Of a stretch of 64,000 nucleotides of DNA, positions 1 to 9,138 are shown one piece after another (within the stretch, counting starts at the first letter, position 1; each line of letters opens with the position of its first letter). The stretch spans positions 62,001-126,000 of the forward strand of contig JACPYT010000005.1 in the NCBI GenBank assembly GCA_016195805.1. The letters are read 5' to 3'. The stretch is from Hydrogenophilales bacterium (GTDB lineage: Bacteria; Pseudomonadota; Gammaproteobacteria; Burkholderiales; Thiobacillaceae). Under the pieces are notes generated by a model. It was not told the origin of the DNA and did no database searches. It saw only the letters and a program-made list of their open reading frames with translations. The position numbers and the translations under genes were made by a program.

Positions 1-41
1 TGGGCGCGCGCAGCTGAAGCCCGCCCCCCTCGCCCCCGCAG

Positions 42-66
42 AAACGGAGCCGCGGCTCCGTTTTTT
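42..66 (+). terminator. Rho-independent terminator of a gene upstream of the window
   Basis: A GC-rich palindrome (CGGAGCCGCGGCTCCG) preceded by AAA and followed by six T residues. It ends transcription coming from the left edge. The gene it serves lies outside the window. Confidence 0.8.
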
Positions 67-188
67 GTTGGCCGCCCGGTCGGGATCGGCCATCCCTTCC
101 CGCCCGCGTGCCCGGCACGGCTTGTCGCCTGCCGATTTGATGACTACGTTTAGATCATCGGGATATTTCCATCGCAGGAGGATCGGGT

Positions 189-500
189 ATGACTGAAACC
201 CCCAAAATGAATCATCTGATCCAGCAGCACATTCTCGAACACGAGATGCGCCTGAAGCATGTGGACACCCTGCTCGAACGCGTCCAGCAGGGCATTCCCA
301 AAACAGGCGGCGGCGACGTAGCGGAACAACTGGCGAGCGCGCAGGCGGAGCGCGACAAACTGGCGGGGCGCGTCGAGGAATACAAGCAGCGTCCCCCGGG
401 ACAATGGTCGGAAGCGGAATTCGAGAACAAGGGCCCCATGATCGTGTGGGACACGCTGGCCCAGCAACTGGAGAAACTGGTCGAGCGCATGGAACGCTAG
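189..500 (+). CDS. Hypothetical protein, small and helical/coiled-coil
   Basis: 103 aa, function not recognised. The sequence is rich in Glu, Gln, Arg and Lys with heptad-like leucines (residues about 8-30 and 45-65), so a helical coiled-coil fold is likely. There is no signal peptide or membrane segment. A strong AGGAGG at 176-181 sits 7 nt before the ATG, and a hairpin terminator follows the stop within 15 nt, so this appears to be a genuine single-gene unit. It faces a convergent PhnA-type gene. The strong ribosome site and its own terminator argue for expression, but nothing shows what it binds. Confidence 0.8.
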   Translation: MTETPKMNHLIQQHILEHEMRLKHVDTLLERVQQGIPKTGGGDVAEQLASAQAERDKLAGRVEEYKQRPPGQWSEAEFENKGPMIVWDTLAQQLEKLVERMER

Positions 501-510
501 GCCGCCAAGA

Positions 511-534
511 AAAACGGGGCCACGGCCCCGTTTT
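511..534. terminator. Bidirectional terminator between two convergent genes
   Basis: AAAACGGGGCC and GGCCCCGTTTT form a perfect stem with a 2-nt centre. A-rich and T-rich flanks on both sides let it serve both the small plus-strand gene ending at 500 and the minus-strand gene ending at 565. Confidence 0.85.
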
Positions 535-564
535 ATCGTCGACGCCAGGCGGAATTCGAGCGCC

Positions 565-903
565 CTACACCTTCTTCACGAACTCCGACTTCAGCTGCAT
601 CGCCCCAATACCATCGATCTTGCAGTCGATGTCGTGATCGCCTTCGACCAGGCGGATGTTCTTCACCTTGGTCCCCACCTTGACCACCAGCGACGAGCCC
701 TTCACCTTCAAGTCCTTGATCACCGTCACCGTGTCGCCGTCCGCCAGCACATTGCCGTTGGAATCGCGCACGACGCGCGCCTCATCCGCGGCCGCCGGCG
801 CATCCTTCGGCCATTCGTGCGCGCATTCCGGGCACACGTACATGGTGCCGTCTTCGTAGGCGTATTCCGAACCACATTGGGGGCACTTGGGCAGGCCACT
901 CAT
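565..903 (-). CDS. yjdM: PhnA/YjdM family zinc-ribbon protein
   Basis: 112 aa, the usual length of the family. The N-terminus has a zinc ribbon, CPQCGSEY then CPECAHEW (four Cys at about residues 8-27). It is followed by the SH3-like PhnA domain with the family pattern [23 protein letters not shown]. The family was named for alkylphosphonate use because of its position near phn genes in E. coli, but it is not part of the C-P lyase and its biochemical role is unsettled. GGAG precedes the ATG at normal spacing. The gene is isolated, converging on the small ORF across a shared terminator. Confidence 0.93.
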   Translation of the reverse strand: MSGLPKCPQCGSEYAYEDGTMYVCPECAHEWPKDAPAAADEARVVRDSNGNVLADGDTVTVIKDLKVKGSSLVVKVGTKVKNIRLVEGDHDIDCKIDGIGAMQLKSEFVKKV

Positions 904-1001
904 GCTGCACTCCGTTGCGGGGTTGGGCTGCTGTCTTTCACCTTCATTTTTTTCCTTTAACGACTCAAATAGAACTCACGTAAACCAGGGCCTGCGCTGC
1001 C

Positions 1002-1307
1002 TCAACTGTCCGCCAGACAAAAGTCGTACTTCCCTCCGCTCTGGGTAAGCAGGTATTGGGTTGGCGCATTACACCCATTCCAAATCCGGTGTGGCGTACC
1101 TGCCCGGATAACAAGACTTTGCCCTTCGGATAGAACCGTCTCGGTTTCAGTGCCATTTACGGCAACAGAGATCTGGCCATCCAGACACACAATATGCTCA
1201 TCCACCAGGGTGTGAAAATGCAAAGGCGCAACCTCCCGAGGTGCAAGGGTCATTCTGCGCACGAGGACATGGCCCGTTTCAAACAAGGTTTCAGAGGAGT
1301 ACGTCAA
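1002..1307 (-). CDS. Small cupin-domain protein
   Basis: About 101 aa, forming one conserved beta-barrel cupin. The metal-site motif HFHTLVDEHIVCLDG (two His, Glu/His) and the second motif GTPHRIWNG are visible, so metal binding is possible. Substrate unknown. The only in-frame start before the domain is TTG at 1307, since an in-frame TGA lies 15 nt further upstream. Translation may instead begin internally at GTG or ATG codons near residues 14-20. Neighbours are an unknown minus-strand gene upstream and PhnA downstream, with no evident pathway link. Confidence 0.7.
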   Translation of the reverse strand: MTYSSETLFETGHVLVRRMTLAPREVAPLHFHTLVDEHIVCLDGQISVAVNGTETETVLSEGQSLVIRAGTPHRIWNGCNAPTQYLLTQSGGKYDFCLADS

Positions 1308-1392
1308 TTCGATACCCGATCAGCAAGGCCGACCTGACATCCGTCAGATCCGCACTCAGCACACTTCGCAACCCATCATTATGGTTCAACAT

Positions 1393-1635
1393 TCACATGG
1401 TCTTGTCCGCATCCGACGCGTCATTCCAGATGTCGTAAGGCCCCTTCGGCCGCGGAACCAGCGTCAGCAGCAAGGACAAGTCGGAATAGACGTCTGCCGG
1501 AAACCCCTGGCGACCGCCCCGGCTGTCCACCAGCAGGCCCTGCAACTGGTCGAAGCAGGTGGGCGACCCCCAGAACGCCACAATCTCGTGGACCAGGCGC
1601 GGAAAGCGTTCTTCGAGCGGGCTCAGATCGGACAT
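1393..1635 (-). CDS. Hypothetical protein (80 aa)
   Basis: 80 aa beginning MSDLSPLEERFPRL. I do not recognise a characterised family. It is acidic, soluble, and contains a GGRQGFP-DVYSDL segment and a PRPKGPYDIW C-terminal segment that look conserved rather than random. Start chosen at ATG 1635 because GGAAGGAAG lies at 1642-1650 just upstream. A longer frame to 1665 has no ribosome site. It lies downstream of folA on the same strand with an 83-nt gap, so it could be co-transcribed with thyA-folA. Confidence 0.65.
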   Translation of the reverse strand: MSDLSPLEERFPRLVHEIVAFWGSPTCFDQLQGLLVDSRGGRQGFPADVYSDLSLLLTLVPRPKGPYDIWNDASDADKTM

Positions 1636-1718
1636 GCTTTTTCTTCCTTCCCATTGACGCAGCAATCATCGGCTGAGGCTGGACGACAGCGGAGAAGCAA
1701 TCACACGCTTTCTTCCGT

Positions 1719-2219
1719 TCAGCCCCGCTCGTACACCACAAAATCAAACCGCAGCGCATCGCCCTTCTCGCCCGTGTGCGACTCGCGCGAGACTTCGCTG
1801 AACGCGCTGCGGTCATAGTCCGGGAACCAGGCGTCGCCTTCGGCCTCGATATCCACTTCGGTCAGATACAGCCGGTCGGCCAGCGGAATGGCCTGGGCGT
1901 AGAGCTCGGCGCCACCGATGAAGAAGACTTCGTCGGCGTTCTTGCACAGCGCGATCGCGGCGGGAATGGAGTCGGCGACCAGGCAGCCGTCCGGCTTGTA
2001 GTTGGCGTTGCGGGTGATGACGATGTTGGTGCGCCCGGGCAGCGGACGCCCGAGCGACTCGAAGGTCTTGCGCCCCATCAGGATGGGGTGGTTGAGGGTA
2101 AGCGCCTTGAAGTGGGCGAGGTCTTCCGGCAGCCGCCAGGGCAGGCGGTTTTCGATGCCGATGACGCGGTTCCGGGCGAGGGCGGCGATAACGCAGATGC
2201 GCGGCTTGTTCTGGTTCAT
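1719..2219 (-). CDS. folA: Dihydrofolate reductase
   Basis: 166 aa. Reduces dihydrofolate to tetrahydrofolate with NADPH, recycling the folate oxidised by thymidylate synthase. The family landmarks are present: N-terminal AALARNRVIG, the substrate-site LPWRLPEDLAHFK with the acidic residue, the NADPH-site GRKTFESLGRPLPGR, and the FFIGGAELYAQAI segment. It follows thyA by 6 nt on the same strand, the classic thyA-folA pair, and depends on thyA for transcription and perhaps for translational coupling. Confidence 0.98.
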   Translation of the reverse strand: MNQNKPRICVIAALARNRVIGIENRLPWRLPEDLAHFKALTLNHPILMGRKTFESLGRPLPGRTNIVITRNANYKPDGCLVADSIPAAIALCKNADEVFFIGGAELYAQAIPLADRLYLTEVDIEAEGDAWFPDYDRSAFSEVSRESHTGEKGDALRFDFVVYERG

Positions 2220-2225
2220 GTTTGA

Positions 2226-3020
2226 TTACACCGCCACCGGCGCCTTGATCGCCGGGTGCGGATCGTAACCGCTCAAGGTGAAATCCTCGAAGCGGAAGCC
2301 GAAGATGTCTTTCACGTCCGGATTCAGCGTCATGGTCGGCAAGGGACGCGGCTCGCGGCTCAACTGCTCGCGCGTCTGGTCGAGGTGATTGAGATACAGG
2401 TGCGCGTCGCCGAGGGTGTGGACGAAGTCGCCGGGCTTCAGCCCCGTCACCTGCGCCATCATCAGCGTCAGCAAAGCATAGCTGGCGATGTTGAACGGCA
2501 CGCCGAGGAAGATGTCGGCGCTGCGCTGGTACAGCTGACAGCTCAATTTGCCGTCGGCGACGTAGAACTGGAAGAAGGCGTGGCACGGCGCCAGCGCCAT
2601 CTTGTCGAGGTCGGCGACGTTCCAGGCCGAGACGATGATGCGGCGCGAGTCGGGGTTGGTCTTGAGCGTCTTCACCACTTCGCTGATCTGGTCGATCGTC
2701 CCGCCGTCGGGCTTGGGCCAGCTGCGCCACTGGCGGCCGTAGACCGGGCCGAGGTTGCCGTGTTCGTCGGCCCATTCGTCCCAGATCGAAACACCGTTTT
2801 CCTTCAGGTAGCGGATGTTGGTGTCGCCCTGCAGAAACCACAGCAGTTCGTGGATGATCGAGCGCAGGTGGCATTTCTTGGTGGTGACGAGCGGGAAGCC
2901 TGCGGCGAGGTCGTAGCGCATCTGCCAGCCGAACACCGACAGGGTGCCGGTGCCGGTGCGGTCGTCTTTGCGGGTGCCGTGCTCGAGCACGTGGCGCATC
3001 AGGTCGAGATAGGGTTTCAT
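2226..3020 (-). CDS. thyA: Thymidylate synthase
   Basis: 264 aa, identical in length to E. coli ThyA. Converts dUMP and methylene-tetrahydrofolate to dTMP and dihydrofolate. Visible landmarks: [13 protein letters not shown] at the N-terminus, the catalytic cysteine in [12 protein letters not shown], the phosphate-binding RRIIVSAWN, and the dUMP-binding region [11 protein letters not shown] (here [11 protein letters not shown]). Directly upstream of folA and 12 nt downstream of the HExxH lipoprotein gene. No strong ribosome site is visible upstream of the ATG. Confidence 0.98.
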   Translation of the reverse strand: MKPYLDLMRHVLEHGTRKDDRTGTGTLSVFGWQMRYDLAAGFPLVTTKKCHLRSIIHELLWFLQGDTNIRYLKENGVSIWDEWADEHGNLGPVYGRQWRSWPKPDGGTIDQISEVVKTLKTNPDSRRIIVSAWNVADLDKMALAPCHAFFQFYVADGKLSCQLYQRSADIFLGVPFNIASYALLTLMMAQVTGLKPGDFVHTLGDAHLYLNHLDQTREQLSREPRPLPTMTLNPDVKDIFGFRFEDFTLSGYDPHPAIKAPVAV

Positions 3021-3032
3021 CGTGAAGGGGCG

Positions 3033-3875
3033 TTAAGGTTGTGCGGGTGCGGCCTGGATCGAAGCATTATCGTTTAATCCTGCATCGCCGGGCACGCCCG
3101 CGTAAAAGCCGGCCAGCCGGGTGGCGGGCGACTGGCCGTAGATGTCCCAGAAGGCGATCTCGAAATCGGTGTTGGCCTGTACGGCGAGTGCCAGCTGGCG
3201 GAAGCGCGCTTCGTCCTGCGCCTTCAACCAGCCGACCAGCAGCATGGACTCGCGGTAGAACTCGAAGATGTCGAGCTTGAACGCACCCGCGCGGTGGCGC
3301 TGGTCGGGCGTGTCGCGCGCGCCGAGATCGACCCGGCGCCCGGCGCGGATCGCGGCATACGCCTGCGCGTCGCTCGCATATTCGGCGCCGCCGCCGTCGG
3401 CGGTGAGCGAGGCCCAGCCTTCGTGGAACCACACCGGCAGGGTGCTGTTGTAGTGACCGATGCGCTGGCCCAGATGCAGGTGCGCGAGTTCGTGCGTCAG
3501 CAACGCCGGCAGGCGGCTGCTTTCGCGGCCGTCGAGATTGGGCGACAGGATCAGGCGGTTGTCCGGAATGACGGCGGCAGACAACCGGGGGGTGTATACA
3601 TAGCGGTTGAAGCAGTCCTCGCTGCCGCAGACATACACGCGCGGCGGACGGAGAAACGGCAGGTAGTGCGCCGCCTCGACCTTCGCGATGGCGGCCGGCA
3701 GCGCGGCGGCGACGCGCTCGCCGTAGGCTTCATAACCCGGCTCGACCCAGACGCGCGCATCGCTCGCCAGTTGAACGAAACCGTCGATCGGCTGCAGGGC
3801 ACGTGGATTGCTCACGGTGAGCGCACAGCCCGGCAGCGTCGCCAGCAGGACGGCGACCAGCAGTCCGGCTTTCAT
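3033..3875 (-). CDS. Putative lipoprotein metallopeptidase (HExxH)
   Basis: 280 aa. An N-terminal signal ending LPGC (Cys17) predicts a lipoprotein. HELAH at residues 128-132 gives the zinc-binding HExxH, and HEGWASL about 20 residues later (His151, Glu152) supplies a plausible third ligand, the arrangement of gluzincin-type 'peptidase MA' proteins. Two cysteines in VCGSEDCF may form a disulfide. The start ATG at 3875 overlaps the bpt stop by 4 nt, whereas a longer frame to 4394 is only a shadow of bpt. Substrate unknown. Envelope location and protease activity are inference from motif and lipobox. Confidence 0.8.
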   Translation of the reverse strand: MKAGLLVAVLLATLPGCALTVSNPRALQPIDGFVQLASDARVWVEPGYEAYGERVAAALPAAIAKVEAAHYLPFLRPPRVYVCGSEDCFNRYVYTPRLSAAVIPDNRLILSPNLDGRESSRLPALLTHELAHLHLGQRIGHYNSTLPVWFHEGWASLTADGGGAEYASDAQAYAAIRAGRRVDLGARDTPDQRHRAGAFKLDIFEFYRESMLLVGWLKAQDEARFRQLALAVQANTDFEIAFWDIYGQSPATRLAGFYAGVPGDAGLNDNASIQAAPAQP

Positions 3876-4594
3876 GCGCCGAGAACCTGCCAGCGGCCGT
3901 CGGCCAGCCCCTCCAGCGGCGGGTACTGCTTCTTGTAGGCCATCTTGCGGCTTTCGGCGATCCAGTAGCCCAGATAGAGATACGGCAGTTCCAGCCGCTT
4001 CGCCAGCTCGATCTGCCACAGCACGCCGTAGACGCCGAGGCTCTGCTGCTCGCGCGCGGGGTCGAAGAAGGTGTAGACGGCGGAAATGCCGTCGTCGATC
4101 TGGTCGATCACCGAGATCATCACCAGATCGTCGCCGTCGCGGAATTCGACCATTACGCTGTCGACGTTGGACGACAGCAGGAACTGCGTGTACTGGTCGG
4201 GGCCGTCGCGATCCATGCCGCCGCCGGCGTGGCGGCTGCCGAGATAGCTGCGGTACAACTCGTAATGCTCGTCCTTGAAGTCGAGCGGCAGAAAGCGTGC
4301 GGTCAGATGCTGGTTGCGCTTGAGGCAGCGGCGCTGGGTACGGTTGGGCACGAAGCCGGCCACGTCGACGCGCACCGGGACGCAGGCCTGGCACTGCTCG
4401 CAGTGCGGGCGATAGGTGAACTGGCCGCTACGGCGAAAGCCGGCGCGGATCAGCGCGCTGTAGGCATGGCGGTCGATCAGGTGGGTGGGCGTGGCGACCT
4501 GCGAACGCGCGCGCCGGCCCGGCAGGTAGCTGCAGTCGTAGTGCGCGGTCAGGTAGAACTGGATGCGCTGGAAAGGAGGTTCAGTCGGATGCAT
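3872..4594 (-). CDS. bpt: Aspartate/glutamate leucyltransferase (bacterial ATE homologue)
   Basis: 240 aa. Adds leucine from Leu-tRNA to proteins with N-terminal Asp or Glu, making N-degrons read by ClpS/ClpAP. The N-terminal cysteine-rich signature [12 protein letters not shown], the N-terminal CSYLPGR segment, and the C-terminal [18 protein letters not shown] region of the ATE family are visible. Starts inside the 3' end of aat (14-nt overlap), so the two N-end-rule enzymes are translationally linked. Bacterial members of this family behave as leucyl rather than arginyl transferases; assignment to Bpt is by family. Confidence 0.95.
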   Translation of the reverse strand: MHPTEPPFQRIQFYLTAHYDCSYLPGRRARSQVATPTHLIDRHAYSALIRAGFRRSGQFTYRPHCEQCQACVPVRVDVAGFVPNRTQRRCLKRNQHLTARFLPLDFKDEHYELYRSYLGSRHAGGGMDRDGPDQYTQFLLSSNVDSVMVEFRDGDDLVMISVIDQIDDGISAVYTFFDPAREQQSLGVYGVLWQIELAKRLELPYLYLGYWIAESRKMAYKKQYPPLEGLADGRWQVLGA

Positions 4595-5273
4595 CGAAAT
4601 GCCATGGCCCGGGGTGGTGCGGCAAGTTTACCAATTCCGCCAGCTTTGCCGTGAACGCCGTACGCGGCATCGTGCGCGCGCCCAGACTGGCGAGATGCGC
4701 GGTTTCCATCTGGCAGTCGATGAGGCCGAAGTCCCAGCGCTGCAGCTGGTGCGCCAGCCGCACCAGCGCAAGCTTGGAGGCATCGGGTTCGCGGCTGAAC
4801 ATGGATTCGCCGTAGAACATGCGGCCGATCGCCACGCCATAGAGGCCGCCGACCAGCCGGCCGTCGTGCCAGGTTTCGATCGAATGTGCGTAGCCGGCCA
4901 GGTGCAGCCGCGTGTAGGCCGCGATCATCGCCGGCGAGATCCAGGTGCCGCCTGCCCCCTCACGGGGTTCGGCGCACGCACGCATCACTTCCGCAAAGAC
5001 GGTGTCGACGCGCACCTCGAAACCGCCGTTGCGGATGCGCTTGGCCAGCGAGCGGGTGACGCGGACCTCGCCCGGGGCCAACACCATGCGCGGGTCGGGG
5101 CTCCACCACAGGATCGGCTCGCCGGGATTGAACCAGGGAAAGATGCCGTGGCGGTAGGCGTCCAGCAGGCGTTCCGGCGACAGGTCGCCGCCCATCGCCA
5201 GCAGGCCGTTGGGCTCGGCGAGCGCGGTCTCGACCGGCGGGAAAAAGGAGGGGGGCTGGAGACGTCCGCTCAT
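4581..5273 (-). CDS. aat: Leucyl/phenylalanyl-tRNA--protein transferase
   Basis: 230 aa. Transfers Leu or Phe from tRNA to N-terminal Arg/Lys of proteins for ClpAP degradation. Diagnostic segments: [34 protein letters not shown], then [15 protein letters not shown] near residue 108, and [18 protein letters not shown]. Heads a probable five-gene minus-strand unit aat-bpt-lipoprotein-thyA-folA. Its upstream neighbour is the unexplained 466-nt gap before ccoI, which must hold its promoter. Confidence 0.97.
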   Translation of the reverse strand: MSGRLQPPSFFPPVETALAEPNGLLAMGGDLSPERLLDAYRHGIFPWFNPGEPILWWSPDPRMVLAPGEVRVTRSLAKRIRNGGFEVRVDTVFAEVMRACAEPREGAGGTWISPAMIAAYTRLHLAGYAHSIETWHDGRLVGGLYGVAIGRMFYGESMFSREPDASKLALVRLAHQLQRWDFGLIDCQMETAHLASLGARTMPRTAFTAKLAELVNLPHHPGPWHFDASD

Positions 5274-5739
5274 GCCGCCATGGTAGCGGATTCAAATCCC
5301 GGTTGCGCCTGCCATGTGACTATATTATGATGTGTTTATCTTTAATACTGCCATGCTCGCCTCGACCTCTCCGGAGGCCTACCGCGGAACCTTCCCTGTC
5401 CCACACCAGACTGAAGGGAGCGCAAGCGAACGGGGGTGCAAACCCGCCCGCTCCTATAATGGTCGGCTTGCCGGTACAGACGTCGAAGAGACAGCTTGGA
5501 CGTTGAGCCGGGTGGACATCGCAGTAAAGAAGAATGGCTATAGCAACCTGGACGTCAAAAGAATCTGGATCGACACCGAAGCCACAAGCCGCGGCGTCGA
5601 AGCCACCGAGCCCGCCATCAACCCGACGGTGGGGCTTATTGGCAACGGCGTTTTCTGACAACAGGTTGGGCCTGACGCCAGCGGTCCGCCCGTCTCTCCC
5701 GGTCTTGCCGCTGAACCGCGTCCTTTTGAGGGGCGATTC
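5274..5739. other. 466-nt intergenic region, largely unexplained
   Basis: Divergent region between aat (minus) and ccoI (plus). It starts with a short AT-rich patch (about 5319-5346), unusual for this genome. A possible RNA hairpin pairs GGAGCG (5417-5422) with CGCTCC (5449-5454), with an inner CGGG/CCCG pair, and is followed at once by a perfect TATAAT (5455-5460). I found no convincing -35 at 16-18 nt and no FNR-type TTGAT-N4-ATCAA site. A weak 69-codon frame occupies 5534-5743. I do not recognise a known riboswitch. Confidence 0.5.
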
Positions 5740-5743
5740 GTGA
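5534..5743 (+). CDS. Possible small ORF coupled to ccoI (doubtful)
   Basis: 69 codons beginning MAIATWTSKESGS. Its TGA overlaps the ccoI GTG as GTGA, and a purine-rich AAAGAAG precedes the ATG, which are the two reasons to list it. Against it: no homology I recognise, a Ser/Pro/Ala-rich sequence, and codon use unlike the neighbours (many A- or T-ending third positions). It could be a leader ORF, a decayed gene, or chance. Confidence 0.2.
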   Translation: MAIATWTSKESGSTPKPQAAASKPPSPPSTRRWGLLATAFSDNRLGLTPAVRPSLPVLPLNRVLLRGDS

Positions 5744-8232
5744 CCTACTCTCCTGGGCTCACGGACGCCCCGTCTTTTTCTGGCTGCTTCCATTGCGGCC
5801 TGCCGGTGCCGGACGGTGCCCACTACCCCATCCAGTTCGCAGGCGAGACCAAAGAGGCCTGCTGCCGCGGCTGCCAGGCGGTGGCACAGACCATCATCGA
5901 CAGCGGCCAGGGTGCGTATTACACCCACCGCACCGCGCTGCCCGCCACCCCCCAGCAGGCCGAGGCCGAACTGGCGGAACTGGGCCTGTACGACCTGCCG
6001 GAAATCCAGGAAAGCTTCGTGCGGACGGAATCGGAGAACATCCGCGAGGCCGCGCTGATCCTGGAAAACATCGTCTGCGCCGCATGCATCTGGCTGAACG
6101 AGCGCCATATCGCGGGGCTGCCCGGCGTGCTGTCGGTGGAAATCAACTACGCCACCCGCCGTGCGCGGGTACGCTGGGACAACAGTCGCATCCAGCTGTC
6201 GGCGATCCTGAAGGCCGTCTCCGACATCGGTTACATCGCCCACCCGTTCGACCCCGGCCGCTCCGACGACATCTACAAGCGCGAGCGCAACACCGCGATC
6301 AAGCGCTTGGCGATCGCCGGGCTCGGCATGATGCAGGTGATGATGTACGCGCTGCCGAGCTACACCGCCACCGACATGAGCGCGGACACGCGGCTGCTGA
6401 TGCGCTGGGCGAGCCTGATCCTCACCATCCCGGTGGTGGGCTATTCGGCATGGCCGTTCTTCCTCGGCGCCTGGCGCGACCTCAGGCGCAGAACCCTGGG
6501 CATGGACGTGCCGGTGGCGCTGGGCGTGGCCACCGCCTTCATCGCCAGCGTCACCAGCACGTTTTCCGGGCACGGCGAGGTGTATTACGACTCGGTCGCC
6601 ATGTTCATCTTCCTGCTGCTGACCGGGCGCTTCCTCGAAATGAACGCGCGCCGCCGCGCCGGCGCGGCGGTGGAAGAACTGGTGAAGCTGATTCCCGCCA
6701 CCACCACCCGCCTGCCCAACTGGCCTTTGCGCGACGAGGAAAAGGTGCCGGTGGCGCGGCTGGAGGTGGGCGACCATGTGCTGGTGCGCCCCGGCGAGAC
6801 GCTGCCCGCCGACGGCGTGGTGGCCGAGGGCGACAGTGCGGTGAGCGAAGCCATGCTCACCGGCGAATCGCTGCCGGTGAGCAAAAGTGCAAACGAGAGA
6901 GTGGTCGGCGGCAGCCTCAATCAGGCGAGTCCGCTGGTGGTGCGCGTCGACCGGCTTGGCGCCGACACTCGGCTGGCCTCGATCGTGCGTCTACTCGACC
7001 GCGCGCAGAGCGAGAAGCCGCGCATCGGCAAGCTGGCCGACCGTGCTGCCGCCTGGTTCGTCGGCCTGCTGCTGCTGATCACCGTGGGGGTGGGCCTGGC
7101 GTGGCTCCTCATCGATCCGTCGAAAGCGCTGTGGATCGTGGTGTCGGTGCTCGTCGTCACCTGCCCCTGCGCGCTGGGTCTCGCCACCCCCGCCGCGCTC
7201 ACCACCGCCACCGGCCGGCTGACACGCCTGGGCCTGCTCACCACGCGCGGCCATGCGCTGGAAACGCTGGCACGCGCCACCGACCTGGTGTTCGACAAGA
7301 CCGGCACCCTCACCCACGGCCGTCTCTCCGTGCGCCGCGTGGTGCCGCTGGGCGGCCGCAGCGAGGCCATGGTGAGCGCGATCGCCGCCGCGCTCGAGGC
7401 CGGTTCGGAACATCCCATCGCAAAAGCCTTGCGCGACGTCACCACGCCAGCCGCGACCGTCAGCCAGATCCGCAACACGCCGGGACGCGGCGTCGAAGGC
7501 ACGATCGACGGCCGCGTGTACCGGCTCGGCTCGCCGCGCTTTGCCGCCGCCGACGCAACGCCGCCCGCCTCCGACGGAAGTGCATACCCTGGAGGGCACG
7601 AGAGCTGGGTCGCGCTGGCCGAAGATGACGAACTGATCGCCTGGTTTGCGCTGGCCGATACGCCGCGGGCGGACGCCCCGGCCGCACTTGTCGCCCTGCA
7701 GAAGCAGGGGCTGCGCCTGCACCTGCTGTCGGGCGACGCCGAGGCTGCGGTGAGGCGCACCGCTCAGGAACTTGGCATCGCCGACTGGCACGCCGGTGCG
7801 CTGCCGGAAGACAAGCTCGCCTATGTGAAGTCCCTGCAACAGCAGGGCCGCATCGTCGCCATGGTGGGCGACGGCATCAACGACGCGCCGGTGCTCGCCG
7901 GCGCGCAGGTCTCCATCGCCATGGGCGAAGGCGCCGACGTGGCACAGGCCGCCGCCGACATGGTGATGCTCGGCAGCCGGCTCGCCACGCTGGCCGACGG
8001 CGTCGCGCTCGCCCGCAAGACGCAGCGCATCATCCGCGAGAACCTGGGCTGGGCGCTCGCCTACAACCTCGTCGCCATCCCCGCCGCCGCCCTCGGCCAC
8101 GTCACGCCATGGATCGCCGGCATCGGCATGTCGGCCAGTTCGCTGCTGGTGGTGCTGAATGCGCTGCGGCTTGCGGATTTCAAACAGACCGGCAAAACGG
8201 CCGCTCTCAAGACACAGGAGGCACACGCCTGA
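5740..8232 (+). CDS. ccoI: Copper-translocating P-type ATPase, cbb3 oxidase assembly (CcoI/FixI)
   Basis: 830 aa inner-membrane P1B ATPase that exports copper needed for cbb3 oxidase maturation. Domain order: N-terminal metal-binding Cys cluster (CFHCG, then ACCRGCQ), a heavy-metal-associated domain with Cys113-x2-Cys116 (CAAC), eight predicted membrane segments, actuator TGES, transmembrane CPC (Cys475-Pro-Cys477), phosphorylation DKTGT (Asp519), and hinge GDGINDAP. The N-terminal Cys cluster and the ccoS gene directly downstream place it in the FixI/CcoI branch rather than CopA. Start is GTG at 5740 with GAGGGG 6 nt upstream. The oxidase genes ccoNOP are not in the window. Confidence 0.95.
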   Translation: MTYSPGLTDAPSFSGCFHCGLPVPDGAHYPIQFAGETKEACCRGCQAVAQTIIDSGQGAYYTHRTALPATPQQAEAELAELGLYDLPEIQESFVRTESENIREAALILENIVCAACIWLNERHIAGLPGVLSVEINYATRRARVRWDNSRIQLSAILKAVSDIGYIAHPFDPGRSDDIYKRERNTAIKRLAIAGLGMMQVMMYALPSYTATDMSADTRLLMRWASLILTIPVVGYSAWPFFLGAWRDLRRRTLGMDVPVALGVATAFIASVTSTFSGHGEVYYDSVAMFIFLLLTGRFLEMNARRRAGAAVEELVKLIPATTTRLPNWPLRDEEKVPVARLEVGDHVLVRPGETLPADGVVAEGDSAVSEAMLTGESLPVSKSANERVVGGSLNQASPLVVRVDRLGADTRLASIVRLLDRAQSEKPRIGKLADRAAAWFVGLLLLITVGVGLAWLLIDPSKALWIVVSVLVVTCPCALGLATPAALTTATGRLTRLGLLTTRGHALETLARATDLVFDKTGTLTHGRLSVRRVVPLGGRSEAMVSAIAAALEAGSEHPIAKALRDVTTPAATVSQIRNTPGRGVEGTIDGRVYRLGSPRFAAADATPPASDGSAYPGGHESWVALAEDDELIAWFALADTPRADAPAALVALQKQGLRLHLLSGDAEAAVRRTAQELGIADWHAGALPEDKLAYVKSLQQQGRIVAMVGDGINDAPVLAGAQVSIAMGEGADVAQAAADMVMLGSRLATLADGVALARKTQRIIRENLGWALAYNLVAIPAAALGHVTPWIAGIGMSASSLLVVLNALRLADFKQTGKTAALKTQEAHA

Positions 8233-8233
8233 G

Positions 8234-8407
8234 ATGGACGTCATCATTCTGCTTATCCCATTGAGTCTTGCCCTTGTCGGCCTCATCGCATGGTTCCTGT
8301 TGTGGGCAGCCAAGAGCGGCCAGTTCGACGACCTCGAAGGCCCCGCGCACAACGTGATCATGGACGACGACACCCCACCCAAGCCGGACGACGCGCCCAA
8401 GCCCTGA
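8234..8407 (+). CDS. ccoS: cbb3-type cytochrome oxidase assembly protein CcoS
   Basis: 57 aa. One N-terminal transmembrane helix (residues about 3-26), followed by the family signature GQFDDLEGPAHNVIMDDD. CcoS is required for cofactor insertion into cbb3 oxidase. It starts 1 nt after the ccoI stop, with GGAGG at 8218-8222 inside the end of ccoI. The short length and Pro/Asp-rich tail are usual for the family. Confidence 0.93.
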   Translation: MDVIILLIPLSLALVGLIAWFLLWAAKSGQFDDLEGPAHNVIMDDDTPPKPDDAPKP

Positions 8408-8458
8408 CGCATCGATCGCCTATGCTGTGAGCAGTCCTCTCACCGCAGGTGCCGCGCC

Positions 8459-9085
8459 ATGACTCCCCCCATCCTCTGGTATTTCGCTGATCCGATGTGT
8501 TCGTGGTGCTGGGGCTTTTCCCCGGTGATCGAAACCCTGCGCGATGACTATCGCGCGCGCATGAAAATCGCGCTGGTGCTCGGCGGCCTGCGCCACGAGA
8601 GCGCGCCGATGACGGCCGCGCAGCGCGCGGACATCCTGCATCACTGGCACGAAGTACACGCCCGCACCGGCCAGCCTTTCCGCTTCGACAATGCGCTGCT
8701 GGACGGCTTCGTGTACGACACCGAACCGGCCTGCCGCGCCGTGGTGACGGTCGGCGGCATCGATCCCGGCCAGATATTCCCCCTGTTCAAGGCCATCCAG
8801 ACCGCGTTTTATGCCGGGGGCCGCGACGTCACGCAGCCCGGTGTGCTGACCGATCTGGCGGCGGGACTCGGCATGGAGCGTCACGCATTTCTGGATACCT
8901 TCGACAGCGACGCGGCGCGGGCCCGCACCCAGGCGCATTTCCGGCAGGCGCGCCAGGCCGGCGTGCGCGGGTTTCCCACCCTGATCGTGCAGCAGGACGC
9001 GCAGCTGGATACGGTCTGCAACGGCTGTCAGCCGCTGGACACGGTGCGCGCGGCGATCGAGCGCTGCCTGCAGCCGGATGCCTAA
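8459..9085 (+). CDS. DsbA-family thioredoxin-fold protein (FrnE-like)
   Basis: 208 aa. Thioredoxin fold with inserted helical domain. The active-site motif [10 protein letters not shown] has the redox pair Cys14-x-x-Cys17, and the cis-Pro loop is GFPTLIV near residue 175. No signal peptide, so it is probably cytoplasmic like FrnE-type members and 2-hydroxychromene-2-carboxylate isomerase relatives. Two further cysteines near the C-terminus (TVCNGCQ) are of unknown role. It lies 50 nt after ccoS, so a copper/thiol link is possible but not shown. The exact substrate is unknown. Confidence 0.85.
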   Translation: MTPPILWYFADPMCSWCWGFSPVIETLRDDYRARMKIALVLGGLRHESAPMTAAQRADILHHWHEVHARTGQPFRFDNALLDGFVYDTEPACRAVVTVGGIDPGQIFPLFKAIQTAFYAGGRDVTQPGVLTDLAAGLGMERHAFLDTFDSDAARARTQAHFRQARQAGVRGFPTLIVQQDAQLDTVCNGCQPLDTVRAAIERCLQPDA

Positions 9086-9138
9086 GTCCCTCGCACGCCG
9101 CTAGAATCTCCCCCTCCCCTCTCTCTGGAGTCTTGCCC

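Noticed and set aside
5455-5460. TATAAT as a firm ccoI promoter
   Set aside because: No acceptable -35 within 15-19 nt upstream; kept only as a note in the intergenic entry.
5332-5658. 108-codon frame in the gap before ccoI
   Set aside because: No ribosome site, no family resemblance, runs through the hairpin and TATAAT; not supported as coding.
5320-8412. Long minus-strand open frames opposite ccoI (5320-6777, 6991-8412)
   Set aside because: Low-complexity shadow translations; no ribosome sites; ccoI is unambiguous.
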